Shown here: positions 1 through 6,684 of the stretch, piece after piece
Numbering within the stretch: position 1 is the first letter of the stretch
Layout: every line of letters starts with the position of its first letter
Source of the DNA: an uncultured Pirellulales bacterium
GTDB taxonomy: Bacteria > Planctomycetota > Planctomycetia > Pirellulales > Lacipirellulaceae
Length of the DNA stretch: 16,008 bases
Direction of reading: 5' to 3'
NCBI GenBank assembly: GCA_947258835.1
Contig: CAMYJY010000034.1
Location: 1 to 16,008 of the forward strand
The notes under the pieces: model-generated
What the model was told of the DNA's origin: nothing
Database searches by the model: none
Seen by the model: the letters and a program-made list of their open reading frames with translations, nothing else
Translations under genes and position numbers: made by a program

Positions 1-2781
1 GGCTGCTGCGGCACGGGGCCCGAGCACATTGGGGCGATTGCGGCCCGCGTGGAAAACGTGCGCCCCCATCAGCGCACGCCCGCCGATTCGCTGTTGCGGC
101 TCAGCGGGACGCAGCCGCTCACGCTACGTCCGGAGAGCAATTTCTTGATGATTGGTGAGCGGACGAACGTCACCGGCTCCAGGAAGTTTGCGCGTTTAAT
201 CAAGGACGAGGATTACGAGGCAGCGATCGAGGTTGCGCGGGGGCAGGTCGAGGGAGGGGCCAACGTAATCGACGTCAACATGGACGAGGGCCTCCTCGAC
301 AGCGAAGCGGTGATGACCAAGTATTTGCGGTTGCTGGCGGGAGAAGCCGATATTGCGGCGGTGCCCGTGATGGTCGACAGCAGCAAGTGGTCGGTGCTGG
401 AGGCGGGCTTGCAGGCCCTGCAGGGCAAGGCCATTGTCAATTCGATCAGTCTCAAGGACGGGGAGGCGGAATTCCTGCGACGCGCGAAACTGTGCCGTCA
501 GTATGGGGCCGCGATCGTGGTGATGGCCTTTGACGAGCAGGGGCAGGCAGCGACCGCCAGCGACAAAGTGCGGATTTGCCAGCGCGCGTTTCGGCTGCTG
601 ACGGAAAATCTTGGTTTTCCCCCCGCGGATATCATTTTTGATCCCAATATTCTCACGGTGGCAACTGGCATTGCGGAGCATAGCAATTATGCCGTGGACT
701 TTATTGAGGCCACGCGGCAAATCAAAGCCACGTGTCCGGGCGTGCATGTTTCCGGCGGCGTATCAAATATTTCGTTTTCCTTCCGCGGCAACAACGTGGT
801 GCGGGAGGCGATGCACTCGGCCTTCTTGTATCACGCGGTGCAGGCCGGCCTGGACATGGGAATTGTTAATGCGGGCCAGTTGGAGGTCTATGAAGACATC
901 CGGCCTGAGCTGCGGGAGCTGGTCGAGGATGTGTTGTTAAATCGTCGTCCCGATGCGACCGAGCGCCTGGTTGATTTTGCCGCCACGATCAAAGGGCAGG
1001 GGGGCCAGGCGGCGGTGGCCGACGAGGCGTGGCGCGAGGGGACGGTGGCGGAGCGTCTGCAGCACGCCCTCTTGAAGGGCATTGTCAAGTATATCGATGC
1101 CGATACGGAGGAGGCCCGCCAGTCCTACGACAGCTGCCTGGCAATCATTGAGGGGCCGTTGATGGACGGCATGAGTCGGGTGGGGGACTTGTTTGGGGCG
1201 GGCAAAATGTTTTTGCCCCAGGTCGTGAAATCGGCCCGCGTGATGAAAAAGTCGGTGGCCTACCTGACGCCCTTCATGGAGGCCGAAAAAGCAGCGGCGG
1301 GTACCCAAGGCCGAGCGCGGGCCAAGGTGCTGATGGCCACGGTAAAAGGCGACGTGCATGATATTGGAAAAAATATCGTCGGGGTTGTGCTGGGCTGCAA
1401 CAGTTTTGAAGTTGTCGATCTGGGGGTGATGGTTGCTTGTGAAAAAATTCTGCAGACGGCCCAGGCCGAGGATGTCGACGTGATTGGTTTGTCGGGGCTG
1501 ATCACACCCAGTCTGGATGAAATGGTGCATGTCGCTCGGGAAATGCAGCGGCTGCGCATCGATAAACCACTGCTGATTGGCGGGGCGACGACCAGCGCCA
1601 AGCATACGGCCGTGAAGATTGCCCCCTGCTACGAGCACTGCGTGGCGCACGTGCTGGACGCGTCGCGCTCGGTGGGTGTGGTGGAGAAACTGATCAGCGC
1701 TGAAAAGCGGGCCGAATTTGAACAACAAAACAGCGAACTGCAGCAGCAATTGGTGGCGTCCTACAACAAACGTCAAGCCGTGACGCTCCTGCCCTATGCC
1801 GAGGCCCAGCAAAAACGTTTTACCTGCGATTGGTCCCAGGTCGACATCCCGCAGCCCAGTTTTACCGGCGCCCGCACACTCGAAGATCATTCGCTGGCCG
1901 AGCTACGAGAGTGTATTGATTGGTCCCCTTTCTTCCGGACCTGGGAACTGAAGGGAAAGTTTCCCCGCATCTTTGAGGATCCCCAGGTGGGCCCGGAGGC
2001 GCGGCGGCTGTTTGACGATGCTCAAGTCCTGCTGCAGCGGATTATCGACGAGAAATTGCTGACCGCGCGGGGCGTGTATGGTTTTTGGCCGGCGGCAAGC
2101 ACGGGCGAGGACATTGTGGTCTATGCCGATGGCGCGCTGCAGGAAGAGCTATGCCGCTTTCATTGTTTGCGGCAGCAATGGCAGCGGAAGGGGCAGGATA
2201 CTTTTTATTCCCTGGCCGATTTTATTGCCCCGCAGGCAAGTGGCCGCACGGATTTTTTGGGGGCCTTTGCTGTCACGGCTGGGATCGGTTGCGAGGAACT
2301 GGCCGCTCGATTTGACGCCGACCACGACGACTACAATTCCATTTTGGTCAAAGCCCTGGCCGATCGCCTGGCGGAGGCGTTTGCCGAGGGCTTGCACGCT
2401 CGTGTGCGTCAGGAGTGGGGATTTGGGCAGCAGTTATCCGCGGAGGACTTGATTGCCGAGAAGTACCGCGGCATCCGTCCGGCACCGGGCTATCCCGCGC
2501 AGCCCGACCATACGGAAAAGCGGACGCTGTTCCAACTGCTGCAAGCCCAGCAGCAGACGGGCATCGAGCTGACGGAGAGCTGTGCCATGTTCCCGGCAGC
2601 CAGCGTTTCCGGGCTCTATTTTGCCCACCCGCAGGCCCGCTATTTTGCCGTGGATCGGATCTCACAAGAACAGGTCGCCGATTACGCCGCACGCAAGCAG
2701 ATGCGTTTGGCCGAGGCACAGCGCTGGCTGAGCCCCCATCTGGGGTACGAGCCCGAGTCGCCCGTATCTCTTCCAAGTTGA
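1..2781 (+). CDS. metH: Methionine synthase, cobalamin-dependent (MetH), 5'-truncated by the window edge
   Basis: It transfers a methyl group from 5-methyl-tetrahydrofolate to homocysteine via methylcobalamin in the cytoplasm, the last step of methionine synthesis. The frame is open from base 1, and the GTG at 49 is only an internal codon, so 926 codons of the gene are visible. Residues 1-10 read GCCGTGPEHI, the end of the homocysteine-binding domain with its paired zinc-ligand cysteines. The pterin-binding domain follows (GERTNVTGS near residue 52, VDSSKW, GGVSNISFSFRG). Next comes the helical cobalamin cap (about 330-430). The B12 Rossmann domain carries DVHDIGKN at 451-458, with the axial His codon at 1357-1359. 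The C-terminal AdoMet activation domain has RPAPGYP from residue 826. In many MetH proteins this motif continues ACP; here it reads AQP. Stop is TGA. No neighbouring gene suggests an operon. Confidence 0.97.
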   Translation, partial: GCCGTGPEHIGAIAARVENVRPHQRTPADSLLRLSGTQPLTLRPESNFLMIGERTNVTGSRKFARLIKDEDYEAAIEVARGQVEGGANVIDVNMDEGLLDSEAVMTKYLRLLAGEADIAAVPVMVDSSKWSVLEAGLQALQGKAIVNSISLKDGEAEFLRRAKLCRQYGAAIVVMAFDEQGQAATASDKVRICQRAFRLLTENLGFPPADIIFDPNILTVATGIAEHSNYAVDFIEATRQIKATCPGVHVSGGVSNISFSFRGNNVVREAMHSAFLYHAVQAGLDMGIVNAGQLEVYEDIRPELRELVEDVLLNRRPDATERLVDFAATIKGQGGQAAVADEAWREGTVAERLQHALLKGIVKYIDADTEEARQSYDSCLAIIEGPLMDGMSRVGDLFGAGKMFLPQVVKSARVMKKSVAYLTPFMEAEKAAAGTQGRARAKVLMATVKGDVHDIGKNIVGVVLGCNSFEVVDLGVMVACEKILQTAQAEDVDVIGLSGLITPSLDEMVHVAREMQRLRIDKPLLIGGATTSAKHTAVKIAPCYEHCVAHVLDASRSVGVVEKLISAEKRAEFEQQNSELQQQLVASYNKRQAVTLLPYAEAQQKRFTCDWSQVDIPQPSFTGARTLEDHSLAELRECIDWSPFFRTWELKGKFPRIFEDPQVGPEARRLFDDAQVLLQRIIDEKLLTARGVYGFWPAASTGEDIVVYADGALQEELCRFHCLRQQWQRKGQDTFYSLADFIAPQASGRTDFLGAFAVTAGIGCEELAARFDADHDDYNSILVKALADRLAEAFAEGLHARVRQEWGFGQQLSAEDLIAEKYRGIRPAPGYPAQPDHTEKRTLFQLLQAQQQTGIELTESCAMFPAASVSGLYFAHPQARYFAVDRISQEQVADYAARKQMRLAEAQRWLSPHLGYEPESPVSLPS

Positions 2782-3123
2782 CTATCTTCTCTGGTTGCGG
2801 TTTACCGCAATTCGTTGCCTGTAGTGGGGCGCCAGCACGATCCGGCGGCGAGAAGCACTCGCGGAGCGTGTTGCAGGCACGCGCTGGTGGGTTTTTTGGC
2901 GCAGGCTGGGAGTGCGTTTGGCGGTCATTCCACCATTGTGGATCAGTCCAATTGTGAGGCGAACGCAGCGCATGGTGCGAAAAGGCCTTATGTGCTATTT
3001 GCGTCATGCGATTAAGGTGGCCGCCCGCGATGAGCACGATCGGGATGCCAGGCATTTTGCCAGCGGGGGGGAGGGGCGTCTTGGCGATTTGAGTTCGCTT
3101 TCTTGAATATGGCGAGGCTTCCC

Positions 3124-3153
3124 TTGCTGGAGTTTCTTTATTCGCGTTAGAAT
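3124..3153 (+). promoter_or_regulatory. Possible sigma70-type promoter upstream of the TetR gene
   Basis: TTGCTG (3124-3129) and TAGAAT (3148-3153) are separated by 18 bases. This is a fair match to -35 and -10 hexamers. It would leave a leader of about 180 bases before the preferred ATG at 3343. The call rests on pattern only; such matches arise by chance in intergenic DNA. Confidence 0.3.
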
Positions 3154-3193
3154 GCCCTCGGCGGTAAATGATTTTTTTGGAAGGGGTGAGGCA

Positions 3194-3215
3194 GCTTTCT
3201 TGCCGTATGGAAAGC
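3194..3215. promoter_or_regulatory. Operator-like dyad ahead of the TetR gene
   Basis: GCTTTC (3194-3199) and GAAAGC (3210-3215) form a 22-bp interrupted palindrome. It lies between the candidate promoter and the TetR start. TetR-family repressors usually bind short palindromes near their own promoter, so this is a candidate autoregulatory site. With only 6-bp arms the match could be chance. Confidence 0.2.
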
Positions 3216-3342
3216 GTGTTTACTTAAAGTGAAAATAGGTACGCCCAGTGCTGGCCGATTTGGGCCGGAAAAGCCCACTCCATTCGCATCTCAACCAGGT
3301 TTCGTTGTGAGCTGCCGCGAGAATCACCGGGAGTTCTTGAAC

Positions 3343-4020
3343 ATGCCGACTGCTCCGAAATGCCATCAAACCCGTCAGAAGTTAATTGAGATCGGTCGTG
3401 ACCTTTTCTACCGTTACGGTTTTCAATCGGTAGGGCTGGATCGAATCGTGAAGCAAGCAGACCTCACGAAAACCACCTTTTACAATCACTTCGATAGCAA
3501 AGAAGAGCTGATTCAAGAGGTCATTGAATACCACGAAGGGCAGATTCGCTCCGAATTTTCAGCGGGCGTACTCAAGCACGGGGGAGACGATCCGCAGCAG
3601 CGGATTTTGGCTGTTTTTGACGTCTTACAGCAGTTTTTTGCAGAGCAAGAGTTCAAAGGATGCATGCTGATTAATGTGGTCCTTGTGTTTCCTGACCCCA
3701 ACGACCCCATCCACCAAACGGCCGTGCGCAACAAGACCTTGATCACGGTTTTTTTTGCCGCTTTGGCCAAGGCAGCGGGCCTGCCGCAGCCGGATGCGTT
3801 TGCTACCAAGCTGCACATGCTCATGGACGGCGCGATCATTTCTCGGCATGCATTTGATGATCAAAATGCGGCCGCTACCGGCAAGCAACTTGCTGCCGCG
3901 TTATTATTTGCCGAGCTGCAACCGAATAAGCTGAGAGTGGATAGCGCGGATGCCGAATCGATCGTTCCTAATAGGAAGCTGCGTGACGCGGCACAGCGGT
4001 TGCCGAATCAGACGGCCTAG
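3343..4020 (+). CDS. TetR/AcrR-family transcriptional regulator
   Basis: A 225-residue protein. The N-terminal helix-turn-helix is clear: RQKLIEIGRDLFYRYGFQSV at 11-30, then LDRIVKQADLTKTTFYNHF with the recognition helix at about 41-50, followed by DSKEEL. The C-terminal two thirds is the variable helical ligand-binding/dimerisation domain, whose ligand cannot be read from sequence. The ATG at 3343 is preferred because GGGAG lies 9 bases upstream and the HTH begins at the usual distance. An open frame extends back to a GTG at 3229, but those 38 residues look unrelated to TetR proteins. No target gene is adjacent, which is unusual because TetR genes commonly sit beside what they control. It probably regulates itself and something elsewhere. 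Confidence 0.9.
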   Translation: MPTAPKCHQTRQKLIEIGRDLFYRYGFQSVGLDRIVKQADLTKTTFYNHFDSKEELIQEVIEYHEGQIRSEFSAGVLKHGGDDPQQRILAVFDVLQQFFAEQEFKGCMLINVVLVFPDPNDPIHQTAVRNKTLITVFFAALAKAAGLPQPDAFATKLHMLMDGAIISRHAFDDQNAAATGKQLAAALLFAELQPNKLRVDSADAESIVPNRKLRDAAQRLPNQTA

Positions 4021-4044
4021 TGCCGCGCCCGGCACGGCGGAGGC

Positions 4045-4108
4045 AAAAAAAGCGGCGTTTCCTGCCCCGATAATGTGGAAACGCCGCTCCGGCAAAAGCA
4101 ACGTTTCC
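4045..4108 (-). terminator. Strong hairpin with T-run on the minus strand, plus an alternative pairing arm
   Basis: AGCGGCGTTTCC (4051-4062) and GGAAACGCCGCT (4077-4088) form a perfect 12-bp stem around a 14-nt loop. The A-run at 4045-4051 becomes a T-run immediately after the hairpin when read on the minus strand, the form of an intrinsic terminator. A second CGTTTCC at 4102-4108 can also pair with GGAAACG at 4077-4083. The two hairpins would therefore be mutually exclusive. On the plus strand there is no T-run, so termination of the TetR message here is less certain. On the minus strand it would stop transcripts heading into the TetR gene antisense. Confidence 0.5.
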
Positions 4109-4570
4109 GCCGCGATTGCATTAGCAAATGAACAAAATGTTGTTTGCTTCGCCTAATTTTAATATTCGGCCCGGGCATCCCAGAGATTGAGCTAGTCTTC
4201 ACATTCTCGGTTGACTAGTGGTCAAAGTGGTCCATGGGGCCTGGTCCATGTAGCCGTGTTGTGCCAGCGGTATCGCTTGTTGACTCCTGAGTCATGGGGT
4301 AAACATGCCAGTTTGGAGCCGCTGGCCCCCTGGCCGCCACGGCCTCTTCATGCCTCCGGGCTTGCTCAACCCATCGGCATTCCTCGTGGCTCTTGACCAG
4401 TATAGATCACGCGACGGGGGCGAGCTATAGCAGCGGTCTCCGGGGCGAATATTCGCATAACGACTTGTGTTAATTGCAAGCCGGGATTTGTGGATGCAGA
4501 GGTCTTATTGTTGCACGTCTCCCAACCGTTTCTTGCTTGCCAGCTTCCCGGCCGCGGGGGACTCCCGCGG
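4109..4570. other. Gene-free stretch downstream of the TetR gene
   Basis: About 460 bases in which I see no credible gene. The visible structure is minor: a 14-bp palindrome TGACTC-CT-GAGTCA at 4281-4294, and a short repeated word (TGGTCCATG) near 4227-4256. Open frames on both strands lack domain-like sequence. Confidence 0.5.
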
Positions 4571-4573
4571 GTG

Positions 4574-4604
4574 GCACCCAACGCTGGTAACGATTTTAGT
4601 GGCA
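4574..4604 (+). repeat. Dispersed intergenic repeat, copy 1
   Basis: The core CACCCAACGCTGGTAACGAT with TTT following matches copy 2 at 4717-4747 and copy 3 at 15891-15921. This copy lacks the TCCCAGC tail that copies 2 and 3 share. Copies 1 and 2 lie on either side of the inverted-repeat element at 4622-4691. The sequence has no coding content. Confidence 0.7.
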
Positions 4605-4621
4605 GTATTTAGGGGGTTCCA

Positions 4622-4691
4622 GTCATTCCCGCGCAGGCGGGAATCCAGTAGCAGTGCCAGTGGTCTAGATTCCCGCTTGCGCGGGAATGAC
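4622..4691. repeat. 70-bp inverted-repeat element built from two dRS3-like units
   Basis: The outer 24-bp arms (4622-4645 and 4668-4691) are inverted copies differing at one base. Each arm contains ATTCCC-8 nt-GGGAAT (4625-4644 and 4669-4688), the same layout as the neisserial dRS3 repeat. Translations of such elements give the familiar spurious peptide FPRKRES...DSRLRGND. This looks like a small non-autonomous mobile or palindromic repeat and encodes nothing. Confidence 0.75.
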
Positions 4692-4716
4692 GCTGGAGAA
4701 CGGCGAGCGTTGGGTG

Positions 4717-4747
4717 CCACCCAACGCCGGTAACGATTTTTCCCAGC
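4717..4747 (+). repeat. Dispersed intergenic repeat, copy 2
   Basis: It is the same 31-base sequence as copy 3 at 15891-15921, apart from CCGG for CTGG and TTT for TTC. It also shares the core of copy 1 at 4574. It overlaps a small dyad, GCGTTGGG (4707-4714) and CCCAACGC (4720-4727), with a 5-nt loop. The TCCCAGC tail at 4741-4747 is shared with copy 3. Confidence 0.75.
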
Positions 4748-4764
4748 GCGGCAGAACCCGCTCC

Positions 4765-4833
4765 CAGCTTGATCGGGGGCCTGCCCTCGGCTTGATCGGG
4801 GGCCTGCCCTCGGCTTGATCGGGGGGCCGCCAA
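4765..4833. repeat. Tandem repeat, three 23-bp units
   Basis: The units are 4765-4787, 4788-4810 and 4811-4833, each containing GCTTGATCGGGGG. Units 1 and 2 differ at one base near the start, and unit 3 diverges at its 3' end. There are no spacers, so this is not a CRISPR. It lies in gene-free DNA. Confidence 0.85.
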
Positions 4834-4948
4834 CCAAGCAGCGAGCTACCGCTCGGAAGGTACTGGCTTGCCTCTGTTGAGCGCCAGCGCCGAGAAAATA
4901 AAATAACACGAAGAGAAGAAGAGTACGAAGGAATGAAACAACGAAGCA

Positions 4949-5068
4949 TTGGATGCCATCCTGCAATTGCTCGCAGGCAGCTTCGAGGAGCCCCGGCCCT
5001 AGCTCACGACCAATCTCGATGGCAGAGCCGATCGCGCGAAAGATCGTCGAATTCCATCCTGCGTGCAT
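4949..5068 (-). pseudogene. Remnant of a GxxExxY-family gene (frameshifted, truncated)
   Basis: Read on the minus strand, one frame gives IGSAIEIGRELGPGLLEAA, the hallmark N-terminal stretch of GxxExxY proteins (PD-(D/E)XK-like, function unknown). The proper start is probably the ATG at 5057-5055, giving MEFDDLSR in a different frame, so a frameshift separates the start from the conserved part. After about EQLQDG the sequence no longer resembles the family and runs into low-complexity CT-rich DNA, so most of the usual ~125 residues are missing. The flanks (GAAGGACGCGAAGGATG-like words) resemble the purine-rich leader often seen before such genes. An open frame continues through the repeats to 4505 but is not a real protein. 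Confidence 0.6.
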
Positions 5069-5112
5069 CCTTCGCGTCCTTCTTTTCTTCTGTATTTTTT
5101 GGGGGCACCAGA

Positions 5113-6315
5113 CTATTCGGGGGCAGCTTTCGTTTCCACGAATTTTAAGGCGGCCGAATTCATGCAGTAGCGGAGGCCCGTGGGTTCTGGTCCGTCGTTA
5201 AAGACGTGACCCAGGTGGGCGTCGCAGCGGGCACAGCGGTTTTCGGTGCGGACGCTGAACAGCTGGCGATCTTCTCGATTCACAATCCTGTCAGCATCAA
5301 GGGGCTGGTAAAAACTGGGCCAGCCCGTGCCGGATTGGTACTTGGCGGAAGATGCAAACAGCGGCAGGCCACAGCAGACGCACTGGTAGGTTCCCTCGCG
5401 TTTGTGATCCCAATACGCATTTTTGAAGGGTCTTTCCGTGCCTTCTTGGCGGGTCACGTAATACTGCTCGGGAGTCAGCCTCGTTTGCCAATCCACTTGC
5501 GACCAGTCCACGGGTTGGTCACTCGTTGGTGGACCAGCAGGTGCTGCACTTCCCGGTGGGTTTGCAGGTGGTGTTTCCGCGGCCTCCCGATCGTCCGCGG
5601 TGGCGTCTTGACTTGGCTGGGGGGAGGGACGCTGCAGCCGTTCGGCAAACACTTGGCGAAACTTGGCCAGCTTGGGCACAATCACGGCCTGGCAATAAGG
5701 CTGCCCCGGATTGGAGGCGAAGTAATTTTGATGGTAGTCCTCCGCTGGATAAAACGTTTCCAGGGGGCTGATCTCGGTGACTATTTTGTTGGCAAAAACG
5801 CCCGACGCATCCAATTTTTCTTGGTAGGCCTGGGCCAGCTCTTGTTGTTGGGGCGTGTGATAGAAAATCACCGAACGGTACTGAGTTCCCACATCGGCAC
5901 CTTGACGGTTGAGGGTCGTGGGGTCGTGTGTTTTCCAAAACACCTCGAGCAGATCCGGGAAGGCCAGTTGTTGGGGGTCGTAGGTGATTTGAATCACCTC
6001 GGCATGGCCCGTACGGCCCGTGCAGATCTCCTCGTAGGTTGGATCCGCGGACTTTCCGCCGCTATAGCCGGCAACCACCCGCACCACCCCCGGGAGTTGC
6101 TGGTAAATGGCTTCGGTACACCAAAAACAACCGCCGCCCAAGGTGATCTGGGCCAGCTGCTTTCCTGCTGTTTCCATGTCGAGATCCATTGCTTGAGGCA
6201 TGTTGTGCTGCGCCTTCCTCTCTTCAGCGTGCGAGGAAAAAGGAAAATTGCTTACCAGGACGAAACCTCCCAGCAAGAAACAGATGCCGAGCAGAGCTAG
6301 ATTGCGTTTGGTCAA
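5113..6315 (-). CDS. msrAB: Peptide methionine sulfoxide reductase MsrA/MsrB fusion, exported
   Basis: It reduces both S- and R-methionine sulfoxide in oxidised proteins. Numbered from an upstream in-frame TTG at 6444 (443 residues), the MsrA domain carries GGGCFWC at 103-109 with catalytic Cys106 and a likely resolving Cys251 (PYCQAV). A Pro/Ala-rich linker spans about 272-310. The MsrB domain follows with zinc pairs CVCC (355/358) and CARC (404/407), GWPSF, and catalytic Cys427 in RYCMNS. The start is uncertain. I prefer the TTG at 6315 because the sequence after it looks like a signal peptide (TKRNLALLGICFLLGGFVLV, then SSHAEE), giving about 400 residues in the periplasm. Neither TTG has a good ribosome-binding site. 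The gene is divergent from the next gene, and the spacer is 369 bp from the preferred start. Confidence 0.93.
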   Translation of the reverse strand: MTKRNLALLGICFLLGGFVLVSNFPFSSHAEERKAQHNMPQAMDLDMETAGKQLAQITLGGGCFWCTEAIYQQLPGVVRVVAGYSGGKSADPTYEEICTGRTGHAEVIQITYDPQQLAFPDLLEVFWKTHDPTTLNRQGADVGTQYRSVIFYHTPQQQELAQAYQEKLDASGVFANKIVTEISPLETFYPAEDYHQNYFASNPGQPYCQAVIVPKLAKFRQVFAERLQRPSPQPSQDATADDREAAETPPANPPGSAAPAGPPTSDQPVDWSQVDWQTRLTPEQYYVTRQEGTERPFKNAYWDHKREGTYQCVCCGLPLFASSAKYQSGTGWPSFYQPLDADRIVNREDRQLFSVRTENRCARCDAHLGHVFNDGPEPTGLRYCMNSAALKFVETKAAPE

Positions 6316-6684
6316 GATATCACCGGGGGGCTTGCTTCTCAGATGCAGTAGTAAGTCTACCAACTTGTGGGCAGCGAATGCACCCGGGACGTCGGTCAAA
6401 ATTGGCCACCGCGGGGCCGGTAGGTTTTTACTGGGAACGCTCAATATGCCGGGCTGCGCTGGCGACGCTTATTTTTTATCGATTTTTCTTTGCGTCGTGG
6501 ACATTCATGACCTACCTTTCCAATAGCAGGGGGATCCTCTGCCACTCCTCGCATACTTATCCGTTTTACCTCTGCAACATCGAAACGGCACACCGATCGC
6601 GAGGTCGGGTCGCAAAGCCATGGGACTCTGAGTTAGAGTTCGCCAGGCTACCGAAAGTTGCGGTGACTTTGTAGGGGCAAACGA
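6316..6684. other. Divergent intergenic region between msrAB and the LEPR/CARDB gene
   Basis: About 370 bases, or 240 if msrAB starts at 6444. It should hold both promoters, but I cannot point to confident -35/-10 pairs. An AT-rich block lies at 6469-6491, framed by CGACGC and GCGTCG (6463-6468, 6492-6497). AGGGGC just before 6685 serves as the ribosome-binding site of the downstream gene. No gene is apparent. Confidence 0.5.

Larger units (their letters stand above)
2782..3342. other. Intergenic region between metH and the TetR gene
   Basis: About 560 bases with no convincing gene. Open frames here either run antisense into the metH 3' end or lack recognisable protein features. A small dyad (TTGCGGT, 2-nt loop, ACCGCAA, 2795-2810) lies just after the metH stop but has no T-run, so it is a poor terminator. 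A possible promoter and a possible operator-like dyad precede the TetR gene and are listed separately. Nothing else stands out. Confidence 0.6.

Noticed and set aside
937..1890. Long minus-strand open frame (317 codons) opposite metH
   Set aside because: It lies fully antisense to well-conserved metH domains, and its translation is His/Arg-rich with no domain character.
2348..3055. Minus-strand 235-codon frame over the metH 3' end and the following spacer
   Set aside because: It overlaps conserved metH activation-domain sequence by over 400 bases and shows no recognisable domain.
4765..4833. CRISPR array or riboswitch
   Set aside because: It is a head-to-tail 23-bp array without spacers and is not located ahead of a gene on either strand.
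4505..5068. 187-codon minus-strand frame as an intact gene
   Set aside because: Only its first ~35 residues resemble a protein family (GxxExxY), and the rest translates tandem and inverted repeats (FPRKRES...DSRLRGND).
5206..6300. Long plus-strand open frame (364 codons) opposite msrAB
   Set aside because: It is antisense to clear MsrA and MsrB catalytic motifs, an artefact of high-GC codon use.
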